Shown one piece after another: positions 12,580 to 25,109 of a stretch of DNA of 64,000 nucleotides. The translations under genes were made by a program, and so were the position numbers. The first letter of the stretch is position 1. The number at the start of each line of letters is the position of its first letter. Source of the DNA: Haemonchus contortus (taxonomy: Eukaryota; Nematoda; Chromadorea; Rhabditida; Trichostrongylidae); the NCBI GenBank assembly GCA_000469685.2, contig LS997566.1, positions 22,637,432 through 22,701,431 of the forward strand. The letters run 5' to 3'. Under the pieces are notes generated by a model that was not told the origin of the DNA, made no database searches, and saw only the letters and a list, made by a program, of their open reading frames with translations.

Positions 12580-14943
12580 TTTGGATCATTCGCTGCTGCA
12601 TGAAGTATCGCCTCACCTGTCGCCTGTTCGTCCCGTTGATCATCGACTTCCTAGAGCATGCGCTAGTAACGTTTTCATTCGTCCCTGTCACGAGCCGGAG
12701 TGGTCCAGTGAATCGTCCTTGATTCAGTGACACGAGGTAGATTATTCCTTTCATTCAGAGCTGCCGTGAAGGAGGCTGATCATTTCGTTGGCGGCCGTCC
12801 TGGAGTTCGTTTGATGCCCCGAGGGATCCAGTTAGTTACCGCCCTGGGTCAACGGTCATCACACCTGATCTTCAGTTTCTTGGCGTAATCAACGGCATCC
12901 TTGATCTTCGTTCGATGACGGAGCTCAGAACTCTGAACTCCTTTCTGCACTTGCGTGTAAAGAGAAATTCCGAGCATCTTCCTTTCAAAAACGTGAGTAA
13001 CGCTGACAGCATGCTCATCCTGCTTTCGTAGAGCCCAAGTCTTCGAGGCGTACGTCAAAGCACGAAGGACAGCGGTGTCGAAAAGGTGAGCGGGGAGCCG
13101 GACGTTCTTTGGCGGTGCGTTTCCTTCTGCACAGCTCCCGAGCTAGGTCGTTCGTCGTGTTGACTTCCTGACCAAGGTACCCATGGCTAGAGCATTCTTA
13201 GATATTCGTTCAGTTCGGCGTGAAGGGAGCTTCAGGTACCAATCCGTGTTTCATGAAAATCGTCTTCGTTAAATTCAGTCTCAAGTCGATCTTTCCACAT
13301 GCAATGTCAAACTGGGCCAGTATTCGTTCCACCTGCTCAATGTTCGGTGTTATAAGCACGATGTCGTCTGCAAAGCGGATGTGATGTAACTAGCGGCCGT
13401 CGACCTTCATTCTCAAGTCTTCTCATTCCAAATAACGCATATTCTCGAGAGCGGCGCTCAAGGTTTGGGAGAAATGGTATCGCCCAGCCGAGCACCTCCC
13501 TTCACGTTGATAATGACTTTCTTGTAGAATTGTGAGACCTGGTTGTGAAATTGTCGTAGAGCTCGCAAACATCCTTATATATTGAGCAGGAACACCCTGG
13601 CTACCCAGGGCTTCAATTACCGCCTCTGTCTCAACGGTGATAAAGGCTTTCTTTAAATCGATGAACGTAAGAGACAACGGAATTTTGTACTATCGTGCTA
13701 CCTCAATGAGTCTTTAAGAGTGTGGATATGATCGACTGTACTGAACCCTCTCCGGAACCCTGCTTGCTCGCATGGCTGTCCTTCATCTAATATTCTGCCA
13801 ATCCCATTGAGGATGACGCGCGTGAAAAGCTTGTAGATTACAGGCAGCAGGCAGTTTAGACGATAATTGCCAATATCGTCTGGATCCCCTTTTTATACAG
13901 CAACACAGTCTTGCTAGTTTTCCATGACGTGGGCACTTAGAATTCCGACAGGTTTCGACGATAACTAGAGGAAGACTTTTCAGTGTTCTGGTTTGATCTT
14001 ATCGGAGCCGGGAGCCGTACAATTCTTCATCGACGTGTCATGTCGAATTTTGGAAAGGAGAACTGAAGGAGCGATATATTCGTCTTGCCTAAGGTGGTCG
14101 GTAGGCGGGTAGACGTGAGTGTTGAAGAGATCCGAGCAGGAGTCGTAGATGACCTTCTTCATTGCCCTTCGAGATGCTATAACTGGTCTGTCAGGACAAG
14201 GGAAGTCATCTGTCATCTTGGTCTTGTAATTCTCGGAGCTCCGTCGGGCTTTGCAAATGCACTTTCTGGCCCCGGCGGCATCGCTCATAACTGCTGCTGT
14301 TCTCTCTTTCGTATCTGCACTTATCGCTTCTCTACATAGCTTTGAAAGTTTGGACGTTTGCTGGTGGTTACCTGTAGCTCTCGCGATTCCACGCTGGCGT
14401 GTCAGCTCGAGGTTCTTCGAAGAGAGTTGTCTCTTAGCTACTTGCAGACTATGCTTTCCTAGCTTTACTGTGAAGAGGTTGGACGAGTCGGTTGTATTGT
14501 TCATCAATGTTGGCGATAACGGAATCTTCCCATTCACTCGCAAAGGAAGCGAAGTTGTCCCAGTCGATGGAGGTCTCGGGGCTACGTTTCCTAAACTTCA
14601 TAGCTTTCTCCACGCACTTAGAAGCAGAATCTACCGCGGAGGAGACGATGGTCCTTTCTCGTATAAAACTTCAGAACAACGGCGACGCGGTCAGGAAAAT
14701 CTCCGATCAAAGATGATGTGGTCTATTCCATTACGGAACTGTGCACAGGGTGACTCCTATGTCCATCGCAAATGAGAGGGCTTCTGGAACTGCGAGGCAC
14801 CATGGATGGTGTTGGTTGATAAACTCGGACAGATTTTCACTCTGCTCAAAAAGCATAGAAAGTATGGTCTTCTAGGTACAGCCTTTCCAGATCCATGTAG
14901 AACGCTTCCAACTCCTCTTCTTCGTAGCTTGGTGTTGGGGCGT
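12580..14943 (-). mobile_element. RTE-type LINE, 5'-truncated and broken
   Basis: In element sense it begins inside the endonuclease with 'YEEEELEAFYMDLERLY' (near 14930). It passes the 'DHTFY', 'HPWCL-VPEALSFAMDI' and 'DHRLLR'-type blocks to a linker frame (13980-14543). RT follows with 'SLTFIDLKKAFITVETEAVI' (13423-13677), then the diagnostic RTE C-terminus 'YASKTWALRKQDE', 'FERKMLGISLYTQVQKG' and 'SSELRHRTKIKDAVDYAKK' (12849-13058). The tail gives 'NLPRVTESRTIHWTTPARD' and 'ATGEAILHAA'. In many hookworm gene sets these blocks are mis-annotated as host genes. Motif A 'KKAFDTV' reads 'KKAFITV' here, so the catalytic Asp is lost; frameshifts confirm a dead copy. Confidence 0.9.
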
Positions 14944-15115
14944 AGGCAAAGAGCGAAGCCTAGATTAAAAATTTATAAATCGGCTTAGAAACGTTCTGGG
15001 ATGCGGCAAGAAAGTGTTAAGGTGTAAAAGAACAAATGTGGTCAAGTCTCAGAAGTGGGCGGTGCTGCCACTCAAGTGGACGGGACCTATACAAAAATTT
15101 ATAACTTTATTCAGA
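14944..15115 (+). repeat. ~118-bp-unit repeat, left part
   Basis: Contains 'agattaaaaatttataaat', 'aaacgttctgggatgcgg', 'gtgggcggtgct' and 'gtggacgggacctatacaaaaatttataac', the words of the 2690-3220 array. It resumes at 15827 after the Penelope-like element, so that element probably inserted into this array. Confidence 0.6.
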
Positions 15116-15826
15116 AATTGTTCTGTTATTGAGTCATTTTCTTTACCTCTTCACGAGGTTCGTATACAGGCTTTATTAGGCTGACGTTTCGGCGGAGTCG
15201 CCTTCTTTAGAGCCTAGAAAGATCATAACAATTCATGACTATCTGACCAAACGTCTCCACTGCCTCACTGAAGTTCGTGACCCCCAGGGCACGCGGGTGA
15301 TTGAAGGAGAACCACTCACCATAGCTTTGTGGATTCTTCGGAACCAACCAGCTATTGGTGATAATAATCGACCAGTATCAGCTAGGGTAGGCCTTCATTC
15401 AAAGTCCCTTTGGGAAGGCCAACTTCATATAAGGCCGCAGCTCCCGCGTGATTGCGAGTCATTCTTCTCTACGATTCATTTTTGGATCGGTGACTTGTAT
15501 CCAAAATGTTTCTAGGGTTTTACGCGCGCATAATTGCGATTCATGTGCCACGACCTTCACGGTGACTTCAAAAACTCCTCCGTTGTGCCTGTGTATTCGG
15601 TGACTCCATAAGGCAGTGGACTATTTCAATCGCTCCATACCATCTATGTGCTCCTTGACCCTCACGTGGAGTGGTCTTGCCGTTTCTCCAATATTCTCAT
15701 CACCACAATCACACAAGTAATTTTGTAGACCACTCCAAAAATGTTACAATCACCGTAGGTTTGTATACAAGCTTGTATACAAACCTCGTGAAGAGTTAAA
15801 GAAAACAACTCAATAACAGAACAATT
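15116..15826 (-). mobile_element. Penelope-like element remnant with inverted ends
   Basis: The ends are ~55-bp inverted copies (15116-15170 and 15772-15826, 'aattgttctgttattgag..cctcttcacgagg'). Minus-strand reading gives the GIY-YIG endonuclease: 'GVVYKITC', then after a frame slip 'CDCGDENIGETARPLHVRVK', 'EVTVKVVAHESQLCARKTLE', 'TFWIQVTDPKMNRREE', a stop, and 'LAITRELRPYM'. GIY-YIG nicks the target for Penelope insertion. The RT is absent. Beside the left end, 15181-15214 holds the conserved structured motif found in the terminal repeats of the other Penelope copies here. A perfect 28-bp palindrome sits at 15758-15785. Confidence 0.8.
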
Positions 15827-16110
15827 ATGTCGAGATTAATAGAAAGCCGTACGTGGAAGTTATCTATTCAGAAACTTTCTAGGATGCGGCAAAAAAGGTA
15901 AGATGTAGTAGAACAAATGTGGTCAGATTCCACAAGTGTGCGGGATTGGCACTGAAGCTGGCTTACATCAAAATTATTAGGTCTCTTAAGATGCGTTTTA
16001 GAACGCGGGAAAAAGGTGTCTGGAGGTAATAAAAGTAATGTGGTTTGAAGTCTGAAGTGGGTGGGGTTTGCAAAGAGGGGGGCGGAGCTAAGATAAAAAT
16101 TTACACGTCT
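15827..16110 (+). repeat. ~118-bp-unit repeat, right part
   Basis: Two more diverged units: 'cattcagaaactttctaggatgcggcaaaaaagg', 'agaacaaatgtggtcagattccacaag', 'gaagtgggtggggtttgcaaagaggggggcggagctaagataaaaattta'. They continue the array interrupted by the Penelope-like remnant. Confidence 0.6.
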
Positions 16111-17095
16111 GTCATTCACACTAACCCTGATAGGTGTACAACTAGGGGATACCACTAAACTCTATCAAAAATTAGGCTAAAAGATTCTAAAACTTAGTAT
16201 CCATGGTTCCACACATAGTAGTCCCTTCTACACGAGAGCAAATGCACTACTTTAATTTCAGACCTCATAAAATGAATTCTGCAATATTCCCGGCCACACA
16301 GGTGCATACCACGTAGAGACGTGTAATCCCTACAACCTCCCAAAGGGGTTTTCCTTTTAAAGATGATGTTCATGGGGACACACAGCCCAAACTACACAGG
16401 GTTTCTTCGACTACATGGACTGCAGTGGTATTTGATTTGGATACATCGGAGTACTCTTCATGGCCACATACAGCCCCATCTCGCATCTCAAAAAGCCGCT
16501 AAAGAAGTGCCAAGGAAGAGGCTCAGATGATAAAGGTCTATAATGAAAAAGAGAAGCTCATGTGACTCCGTCCCTCATGGCTAGAGCACCTAGCGCACGC
16601 AACAGCGTGCGTAGCCGTCTGGTTGAAGTGAAACTTGAAAGAGTACAGTGTCGAAATAGTACAAATAAAAAAAGAAGAAAAAAAAAACAATTCAAAGTTA
16701 TTTGTGGACATCAACCTTCGCCTGTTGTTCAAGATAACGATGCATTACTTTTTGAAGTTTTAGGTGACACTGTTTAGAATTTTCGAAAGAATCGATAGAA
16801 GCCTCGGCCGTGAAGAATCTGGTCCTAATGTACCTCCTCTAGTGTTGGAGCATGGATTTTGGAAGAATTGCTGATAATAGTCATTTAACATCCCAAAACG
16901 GTTTTGAGCAGAGTCGTAAAATCCATCATATCCCGCCTGTATGATAGCGAGTCCTATTCTAACATTTCATCATTAATTACTCCTCTTGGTTTTGTATTAC
17001 CGGTAAAACTAACTAAAATTTTCCTCGTGAGTTTTTACACAGGTTTTATATGAAATGACCTCTTTTCAAAGTCTCGGCATTATACGCTACCAGTT
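16111..17095. other. No recognised gene
   Basis: Unique-looking sequence. Frames at 16538-16777 on both strands are short and motif-free, and overlap an A-rich tract (16660-16690). Nothing else is supported. Confidence 0.35.
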
Positions 17096-17344
17096 GGCAT
17101 CTTTCATAGTCCACGAACAGTCGCTAGCGACTGGCGATCGGTCGCGCGACTGGTCGCGGACCCATCGCGCGGGACCGTCTACGGCGGCACCCATAACTAG
17201 CGCGGCCTCCTCGACCGATCGAGCGACCAGTGGCGTGATCAGTCGAGCGACCAGTCGAGCGACCAGTCACTAGCGACCGGCGACCAGTCGCGCGACCGGT
17301 CACGCGACTGGTTGCGCGACCGGTCGTGGACTATGAAAGATGCC
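17096..17344. mobile_element. MITE family A, copy 1 (249 bp)
   Basis: Perfect inverted ends GGCATCTTTCATAGTCCACGA / TCGTGGACTATGAAAGATGCC. Three flanking bases repeat (GTT before, GTT after), a possible 3-bp target duplication. The inside is GC-rich and built of degenerate palindromic words of the type GCGACCAGTCGC / GCGACTGGTCGC, so the whole element can fold on itself. Copies 2 and 3 (33041-33231, 42205-42365) share the CTTTCATAGTCC end. No protein. Confidence 0.88.
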
Positions 17345-19119
17345 GTTGGACTACGCACGCTAACGTGTCTACCAAATACCCACAAAATGCCTTATCTACG
17401 TTCTCAATTAGAAAGAACGAACTACGAACAAAACAAAAAACATTTTTCATGCCCCATGCGTATATACGAGGCTGCTTTACTCGAAACTGCTTTGGTTTCG
17501 TTCCAGGAAACCACTCATCAAGCGTGACGTGTTTAAGAGCCAAGTTGAGTGCATAGCTGACAATGAGGCCTCTCCAAGAGAGCATACCATGCGCATGACG
17601 TTTATAGGCTATCAATGAGCGATAGGGTATCAAGCCGAAGATATGTAGCCAGGAACGTCACTTGCGCATATTCATGTGGTGCGCCACTGAACAAAAAAAA
17701 CGGCAGTCGAATCTCATCAAACCGTGGGCGAAACACTCCGCGATAACAAACCATTTCTAAGGCGATGCCAAAGGTGATTCTTTAGCGATTAACTGTGGAC
17801 TGTGGTTCACCAAGTTTTAAAGGAGTGAAACGAGATTATGAAATCGTGGATTACCACCTACTCTGGTAGAATTATTGCGCACCTCATTCTTGAAATTCAT
17901 ATTCCTTCCTCCTTCTCCACCCGTACCCCCTTCCTTTCCACCCCACATTTATTGTCCCCTAAAATTCTGTTTTGGTATGGCAGAGCATTCCAAATTTTGA
18001 CGAGGAGGCAGCCGGGCAATTCGTTTATCATGAGCACTGATATTGGATGAACAATTACGAATACTATAGCTATTTTCATATTTTCATCATCGAGACCGCT
18101 CACAATGAAAAATCCGGTCTTGTGCGTGTATCTGAACCAAAAGCACACAACAGAAAACTTCTTCAATTGGTAAGCCTTCCGTTTGAGCTGGGATTGAAAT
18201 TTATGGACGTTTTGCTCAACTTGTTTCCTGAAATGTAATGAAGTGGAAAAGTTCAGGGAAAAAATGGAAACATATAAAGCTGAACTAATGCCGTGAAATT
18301 GAAGCATGCATGCTATCCTTGTTCGCACTTCTAGAAGATATTATTTCCCAGCTACCGTTCCTTAGACTCCCCTTTCCCTGAGCACTGTGTACTGTCGTGT
18401 TTGATATTGATTACGTACAAAATGCTGGCAAAATCATGAAACATAAGTTTTCTAATTTACAAACTTATGTTACACATTTGGATCTGCATCTCATCTTCAC
18501 ATTAGTGATCATAACATCTCCGTTTTCCTATCGCACTCTATTTGAGGCTTTTTTCTACTTTGTCAAAATGTTTTGCTGAGAATGTCCTGCTTCATCCACT
18601 TCATCTAATATTGTCCTTTTCCATATTCCTTTCTAGACTTTGAATTTCACACATTGTTCTCGCTACATTTCTTAGAGCCCCATTCACTATCGGAGCATCA
18701 CCAGTTTCAAAGTAGGGACAAGAACTACCCCCATTCTGTTTCGCATTGCACCTGGAAATCGAAGGTGCCTCAGTCGCGGAGATGACAAGTTGAATTGACA
18801 ACAGATTCGATTGAGCACCCTAACTGTTACTCTTTAATTGAATTTCAATAACGAAAAATGTAATGTAATTGAAATCTCACAAAGTCAGAAGAACAATCCA
18901 TGCGGTTACGATCACTCGTTAACTATGCTAAGCGACCGGCTGTTTCTACCCTCAAAATCCCAATTCATGGTCGGGAAGTATTGTTCACCACTTTTTCTCG
19001 GTAGATATGCAAGGCCTTTGACAGAATAGTCCACCATAATACGAGAACGACAAGTTGGCACATCGGAATCTCTTAGGTCTCAATACTCAATTGTAGAGTT
19101 GTTAATTTAAGATTCCTAG
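17345..19119. other. No gene I can support
   Basis: A 143-codon minus frame (17897-18328) is the longest. It holds 'NELPGCLLVKIWNALP', which vaguely resembles a LINE C-terminus but is not convincing. A poly-A-rich 'caaaaaaaacgg' at 17691-17702 and several short frames are the only other items. Confidence 0.3.
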
Positions 19120-19354
19120 CGTGGCCATGGGGTATGTGTACGAACGTGCGTCCGAGGATGCGCGCGGCGAAGTTCGTAACCATTTGAACTACTTTGGCAC
19201 CTATCACTCGGGCCCAAATTCGAAATAGAGTGGATTAGGAGGATCATCTGACCTTACTAAGGGCGCCAGAGTTGTACAAATCGTCACGAACTTCGTCGCG
19301 CAAGTTGCCGCTCGCATCCTCGGACGCACGTTCGTACCGTCCCCCGTGGCCATG
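19120..19354. mobile_element. MITE family B (~235 bp)
   Basis: Inverted ends of ~55 bp: left 'gtggccatgggg', 'gtacgaacgtgcgtccgaggatgcg', 'cgacg/cggcgaagttcgt'; the right end is the reverse complement with one short indel. The unique middle is about 100 bp. No open frame. Unrelated in sequence to family A. Confidence 0.78.
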
Positions 19355-20455
19355 TGGTACTGACTTCTAGAGGGAAAAAGAAATTATTCGTTCGCATCCA
19401 CTGGAGCTCAGCACATGACCGGCTCTACCTCTTCGGAAAGAAGGTCAACAACGGTAGGAAGGACTAGAGCAACTGACTTTTGCTGCCGTATCATTCCTAT
19501 GATAGGATTCTTGGTCTTTGATCACAAGGCAGAGGTCACATCACCGCTATGGCTGGCACTGCAAAAATGTCCACCTAAAGGTAAGACTCAGTTTTTTGAA
19601 AAGGTTCAAGATCATACCTTCCGACCCTTTTGGCCCGTGATGGTTGCTCATTCGCCGGCAGTCTCCCCGTCCCCGGCCGTGAGTGAGCAGTTTAGGCAAG
19701 AAAACCAAAGTAGGGTGATTTCACTGCAGTTCTACCGTACTTTTTCTCGATTCCCTCAGCAGACGACTCACACACTCTTAGCAGACGATGCTCACCTGAA
19801 AGGAGCTGGCGATGAGCAGTACGCGCTTCCAACAACATGGCTGCTATTCCATTGACTACGCTATATAAGTAAACGCTGGCATTTGCGGCTGTGCGATTCT
19901 CTCCTAGAATTTCTATCAGCCGCGATCTCGGGTAATTCGAGCCTCCGTTCGTCACTTGCGTAGATTGGCACCCCTGATGATTTCCATCCATTTCCGTCCT
20001 GGAACTTCAAATTCGTCATGCTTCCAAGAGAGGGATTAGCCCTATTAACACTTATAAAAATCCGTCGTTTGCACCCTATCAGTTCATCTTTTATTAACTT
20101 ATGCCACAGTTTATTAATGCCAAATCACCATTGAATAACTCGAAATTTCATTCTTGCAAAACCTCTTCGACTGTGTTGATGGAAGATTTATATGCCACCA
20201 GCTGGTTAAAACACCAGTAGAAGTATAAGCACTAATCATAATCTATAAGCATCAGCCATAATAACCAGAGCTATCGCTTACGATTTTGGCTTTAGACAAA
20301 TTTTCTTGATATGGGTCTCGTAATCAGATCTCCTTCACTCAGGGTCTCTCGACAAAGGATCTCTACCCTAGATGACGAAGCTGCGTGGTGTATGTAGGTG
20401 GCGAATGGGGGAGTAGATCGTGGATAGAAGTTCACCGGTTTTTGCTCAGAGATGC
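19355..20455. other. Unassigned, two opposing open frames
   Basis: A 146-codon plus frame (19415-19855) overlaps a 99-codon minus frame (19692-19991). Neither has a motif I recognise, nor a convincing exon pair. The minus frame has ordinary protein-like composition, but without a homologue it cannot be called a gene. Confidence 0.3.
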
Positions 20456-20533
20456 GTCAAATTAGCACAAGAGAAACAGAGTTCGTTTCCTGAATTCAGG
20501 GAACGATCTCTGTTTCTGTTGTGCTGATTCGAC
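20456..20533. repeat. 78-bp near-perfect palindrome
   Basis: Centred on GAATTC at 20492-20497. The arms read 'gcgtcaaattagcacaag' / 'gttgtgctgattcgac' and 'gaaacagag' / 'ctctgtttc', with only four or five mismatches over 39 bp per arm. Almost no loop, so it would extrude as a cruciform. Confidence 0.85.
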
Positions 20534-21089
20534 TTACACCTCCTGTCTCCTTACAGTTGTATTCATGAAAGCATATGTTGAAAGTCTGCAAGCGGTGCTT
20601 TCGAAAGACGGGGAAATGATTCGGAAGGGATTTGAGATCGCCGCTAAGCTAAGCCCTCGTCCACTTCGGGATAACCTGCCTAGATGCCCGGTGTATACCA
20701 ACCCAATCGTCAGAGCTTGGCAATCTACTCGTACCTAAATGCACATATGCCAAAAACAGTAGTATAAATGGACCTCATTCTCCTCAACTTGAGTTAGCCC
20801 CCGATACGGCAAAGTTGGGTATGACCGCTTGGGGGACTGCTAAAACCTGGGGCAATAGCAGGGTGTTCATAAGGAGAAGGACCAAAATGGCGATCTGCGA
20901 GGGCTTGCATAGTAAATGGGCTTGTATCGAAGATTAAAAGATCAAGCTAGTAAGATCAAGTACGACTTCATCGAGCTAATTGAGACGGGAGGGCATCGCC
21001 TTCTGCACGCCATTTTTCGAGAGCGGAGAAGAACTGTTCCTTGTACATTGCACATTGCACATTGCAAGAACGACCAAAACTGAACTGAC

Positions 21090-21413
21090 GAATTTCGGCA
21101 GGACAAGTTTACCACGCCAACCATGTTCCTCAGATCTGGATCCCTCGTATTACCACCTTTTTCCCCATCTTGAACGTCATCTGGATGGCCAGGACTTTCA
21201 AACCCGCGACGACATCAAAATGGCACTGGTGCACTTCTCCAAGGGCCAGCTCCCAGCGTTCTAAAGCAAGGGCATCTACGATTTGCCCTAGCATTGGCAG
21301 AAGACCATCGATGCCAATGGGGCATATTCCAAATGATTCGCTATTGTCGTTTAAAAATTGTAAGATAAATATTATCGTTGCCAATTTGTCCGAGGACTTA
21401 TGACTCAACCTAA
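21090..21413 (+). pseudogene. mariner transposase C-terminus and 3' inverted repeat
   Basis: Plus-strand reading gives 'SDLDPSYYHLFPHLERHLDG', 'RDDIKMALVHFSKGQLPAF', a stop, 'SKGIYDLP', a stop, 'HWQKTIDANGAYS'. These are the C-terminal blocks of a mariner transposase; the Asp of 'DLDPSYYH' is the third residue of the D,D34D triad. The sequence ACTTATGACTCAACCTAATA (about 21397-21416) matches the typical mariner terminal repeat next to a TA target. The N-terminal two thirds and the left terminal repeat are not visible. A dead relic. Confidence 0.85.
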
Positions 21414-21416
21414 TAA

Positions 21417-24400
21417 TATGCAGCACAATAGGCGTCAGCGGTGTAGATACAGGTATACAAATGATATGAACTCCGCGCTCAACTTCTACCGAAGGCAATG
21501 TATTGTGTTCAGGTTTTCAAAGATTGACGAGCTTCTCACATTCCTCATTGCCAGCGTCTTGCCTTTCCTTAGAGCTCTTTCTTCCTTATGTTTTAGCTGA
21601 AGTGACCTTGCAAAGCAAGCAAATTCTATGTTCATTAATTGGGTAAGAATTGAAGCATCAACATTCTGAATTTATTGTTGAAACCGATTTCCTAGTTTGT
21701 TCGGGCTGTCCTCTTTATTTTTCCCGGAACATCTGAATTCATACATAATCTGTACATTATAGAATGAAGAGTATTTCTAACAAATGAAACGTTAGAAAAA
21801 AGGTTAAGCACTTCTTTTCTTAGCTCCCGGTTCATCCTTAGCTTTAAGAGCAGAAGCAACTTCGGGTAATATTCCTAGTGAAAAGCAAGTTCGAGTATGC
21901 CTTTAACTCAATTTGTGAAGGAAACGGTGCCCTTGAGGCGACCTCTATGCCATATTATTTCATTACTTTGAACCTGGGTGGGATATTTTAGGCCTCCGAA
22001 GATAATTTTTCGTTTGTTGGCTGAAATTTCGACATCAGAAGTTTGACTATTATTAATTCCCCAAACGACATTTGCTTTCCGAGGAGCAACTACTTCAATG
22101 TAACTCTCCTGGCAAAAAAGACTGAATATGTCTTTTTAATTAGATTTGCAAGGCAATAATGCTCATGAGTACATTTCCTTCATCTCAACTTCTTATTATT
22201 CTATTATTCGGACACAGGCAGAACTCCGTAGGTCTACCAAAAAAGACTTCCTCACTCATCAGCCGAAATTCTAGAAGTAGAGCCCGAAATTCGGGGATTT
22301 TTGAAGCAACTTCAACTTCTCGCACAGCAGCAATTTCATTGCAACTCTTCTGATGAAAATGTAAGTCTAAATATGCCCGCTCAATCTACTATGCAAATGG
22401 CTACGTCTTTGAGTGGGTCGTTCGTCTCTATTATATGAATATTATTCATTATTATTATTATTCTCTGTTATATTATTATTATTATCTTATTATTATTATT
22501 ATTATTATTACAAGGTTATTCGATTATTTTGCAGCATTCATAGCAGAATATGGCATACTTTCTGAACTGTGCATTTTCCACGACACTGAAATCTTGAGTG
22601 ATCGTGGATTCTCACTTTTTGCTTCTTTTGCTCAATTTTGGCAACTTTTGCTTTTCGGAAAGCAGCAACTCAGAGAAAGAAAAATAAGTCTGATTATACT
22701 TGTATCGTCCAGTTTGCAGAAACCTGATACTACCTCAGACTTCTATAGTGTACATAATTACGTTTCATCGAATCGAGGTATAATATAGGCAACATACTGA
22801 ACTACATATTTTCCTCATATTTATTATTTTGAAGCCGAAACTTTGAGAGTTAGTGATTTTTAGAGCAAATTTTACTTCTTTGGCGATAGGAGCTTTCAGT
22901 TCAATACACTTGGCAAACGATGCTCGAGCTATCGTCATCACATTTTTCGATCACTTCAAATAGTCAACAGTTGTTAGAAAAGATGTCATAGGTCCAATGA
23001 AGTGCGCATATAATTGACACCGAAACTTTGAATATCAGTGACTCACCATATCAGTGGCTGCTACAGTGCAAAAAAAAAGCTGAATACGCGAGGATGATTA
23101 TACTTCGGAACTTGGTAAAAAGGGCTGAAATCACGCAGTGGTCGAAGGGTCACTGATCTTCCCCCTATTTGGTTGTAAATTTCTTCCCGAGCGAATTGAG
23201 CTTTTCTTTCCTGGGGACGGAGTACTTGTTATCGCACTGTTTCGGGTGAAAACACTACTTTTGCTTGCTCCGATAGTGCTAAATCGTGAGCAAGCTGCTA
23301 TTTATAAAGGTGCAGTTCACGGTAATTTTGGAGAATTTAGTTCTAGACAAATAATGGAAGTGATAGTACAGAGTAATACAAAAGGCGTAGAAAGCGAAGC
23401 GAAGGCGTATCAAGAGAAATGTGGGGCTTCAAAAAAGTAGTAGAGTCAGGTTTGGACGTAAATGCGACGATAAAAGTTGCATGGATTAAGACGAGCTGCC
23501 CAGATGTTTGTTTGTTGTGTTGTGTAATTTCGTGTTGCTGGCTACAGTAAGTGCCGTTGTGCAACTGCCTTTGTGCAACTTGTGTATCTCAGTGCAATTT
23601 TCAGGACCCTTATTACGCCCTGTCTGGTCCGTTTTCTTTCAGTCTAACAGCGTCCCTTGTGCTATTCTCAGAGGCGACAGGTTCATACCAAAGAGGAACT
23701 CCAGACACCATTTTTATCGTTAGCTGTGTCTTTAGTTTGAGTGTTTTTAAGCACTTCATTTTCTTATTCGCTTCTATTATCCTTCTTGCAAACTCTCAGA
23801 ATTCTCTGATAAAATCCAAATTCCAGCAATGTCAGCTTTGTTTGAATTTCAAATGTGCTCAGCACAATTGAAGTGGACTCCGTTCTACAGCGACAGTAAG
23901 AACTATTTGGAACCACGATATTTTGATTGAATTTGAGCACCGTCTTCAGGATTGAATGGTCCCGCTGGTCATTGTTTGATAATCCTATGCTATCGATTGC
24001 GATTTTTTCTTACCAAAAACATGATACTTCTCAATCATGCCTAATAAATTTGACTACCGTTGAAGGTAACCGCCACCTTGTTGCCTCCGACGTACAATGA
24101 GCCAAACAAAACTGACCGGCTTTTCCAATATGGGCTGCTCTTCCTCCAGAAATCAATTGCCGTTACAAGTAGAGGAACTGGCTTTCTCCCTTCGACAATG
24201 AGAACGTGAATTTGCAAGATTTGAGTGAAGAGTCCGTAACAAACTTCGAAATATCTCATATAGTTACGAGCATCAGTGCGGATCGGTGCATGCCAACCTT
24301 AGCTTCTGATCTCTACTTGTCTCACCCACTTCAAACACCAACTATGGAGGCTTTGTGCCGAAAGAGCGCTCCATTCGACCCAAAGCCTAGATCAATTGTA

Positions 24401-25109
24401 GTAGATCCACCAAATAATCCCCATTTTGAAATGTCTACATGAGTATGTTAATGTGCGATTCTATATATGCAGTTTGTCCTCTTCAGTAGCCATATCTGTT
24501 TACAGGGATCGTGGAATCGTTGCGAGAGCACCACTATTCTCGTAGTCTCAACTGAAGTTCGGTTAGCCAGAAAAGTCTCATTTCACAGGGGAAAAACCAA
24601 TGGATCCTTTCCTATTCTCGATTTGCAGTCCTTGCTACCTTGATCGGGAAATTTTTATTCTGGTAATACTAAAAATTACCGTTAGCAACATTCAATCGCA
24701 GTCAAAGGCACGCAGTCAAAGGCAGTGGTTGGAGATTCGAAGACTCTGGTGGAGTCTCTCTTATACATCGCAAATGCTCAGAGAGAAAAAAAGATGAATT
24801 CTAAGTTACTGTAGAAATGAATTTTTTCCACCCTCTTACTACTTTCAATACCATTTGCGAGCCCTATGTGGATCTCCTTCTCAACTCTTCCATTCATGCC
24901 TTCGATCTATTTCCGATTCTTTCAATACTTCACAACTCTAACTTAATGTAAAATGTATGGTTGGTAAAAACTTCTTGCATGCTCAACGAGAGCTATGTAT
25001 GTTTTTGCCTCACGCACTTTCCAGTTCCACTCTCAGAAACTGTCTTGAATAGCTGCTTCCAACAAGCATATTTAACACTAATTTAATGCTTTCATTCGTC
25101 CCTTACTCT
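21417..25109. other. No recognised gene; one ATT microsatellite
   Basis: AT-rich stretch with an imperfect (ATT)n tract at 22438-22512, which gives a spurious Tyr/Ile-rich frame. Frames of 70-117 codons (22435-22788, 23138-23440, 23551-23871, 24206-24442) lack recognisable motifs and splice support. Nothing annotated with confidence. Confidence 0.35.

Noticed and set aside
17897..18328. LINE C-terminus or chemoreceptor fragment
   Set aside because: Only one weak LINE-like phrase and no transmembrane pattern; not better than chance.
19415..19991. Host gene from overlapping 146- and 99-codon frames on opposite strands
   Set aside because: No recognisable domain, no splice partners, and the frames contradict each other.
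22435..22788. 117-codon Tyr/Ile-rich frame
   Set aside because: Its first part is the ATT microsatellite and the remainder has no motif.
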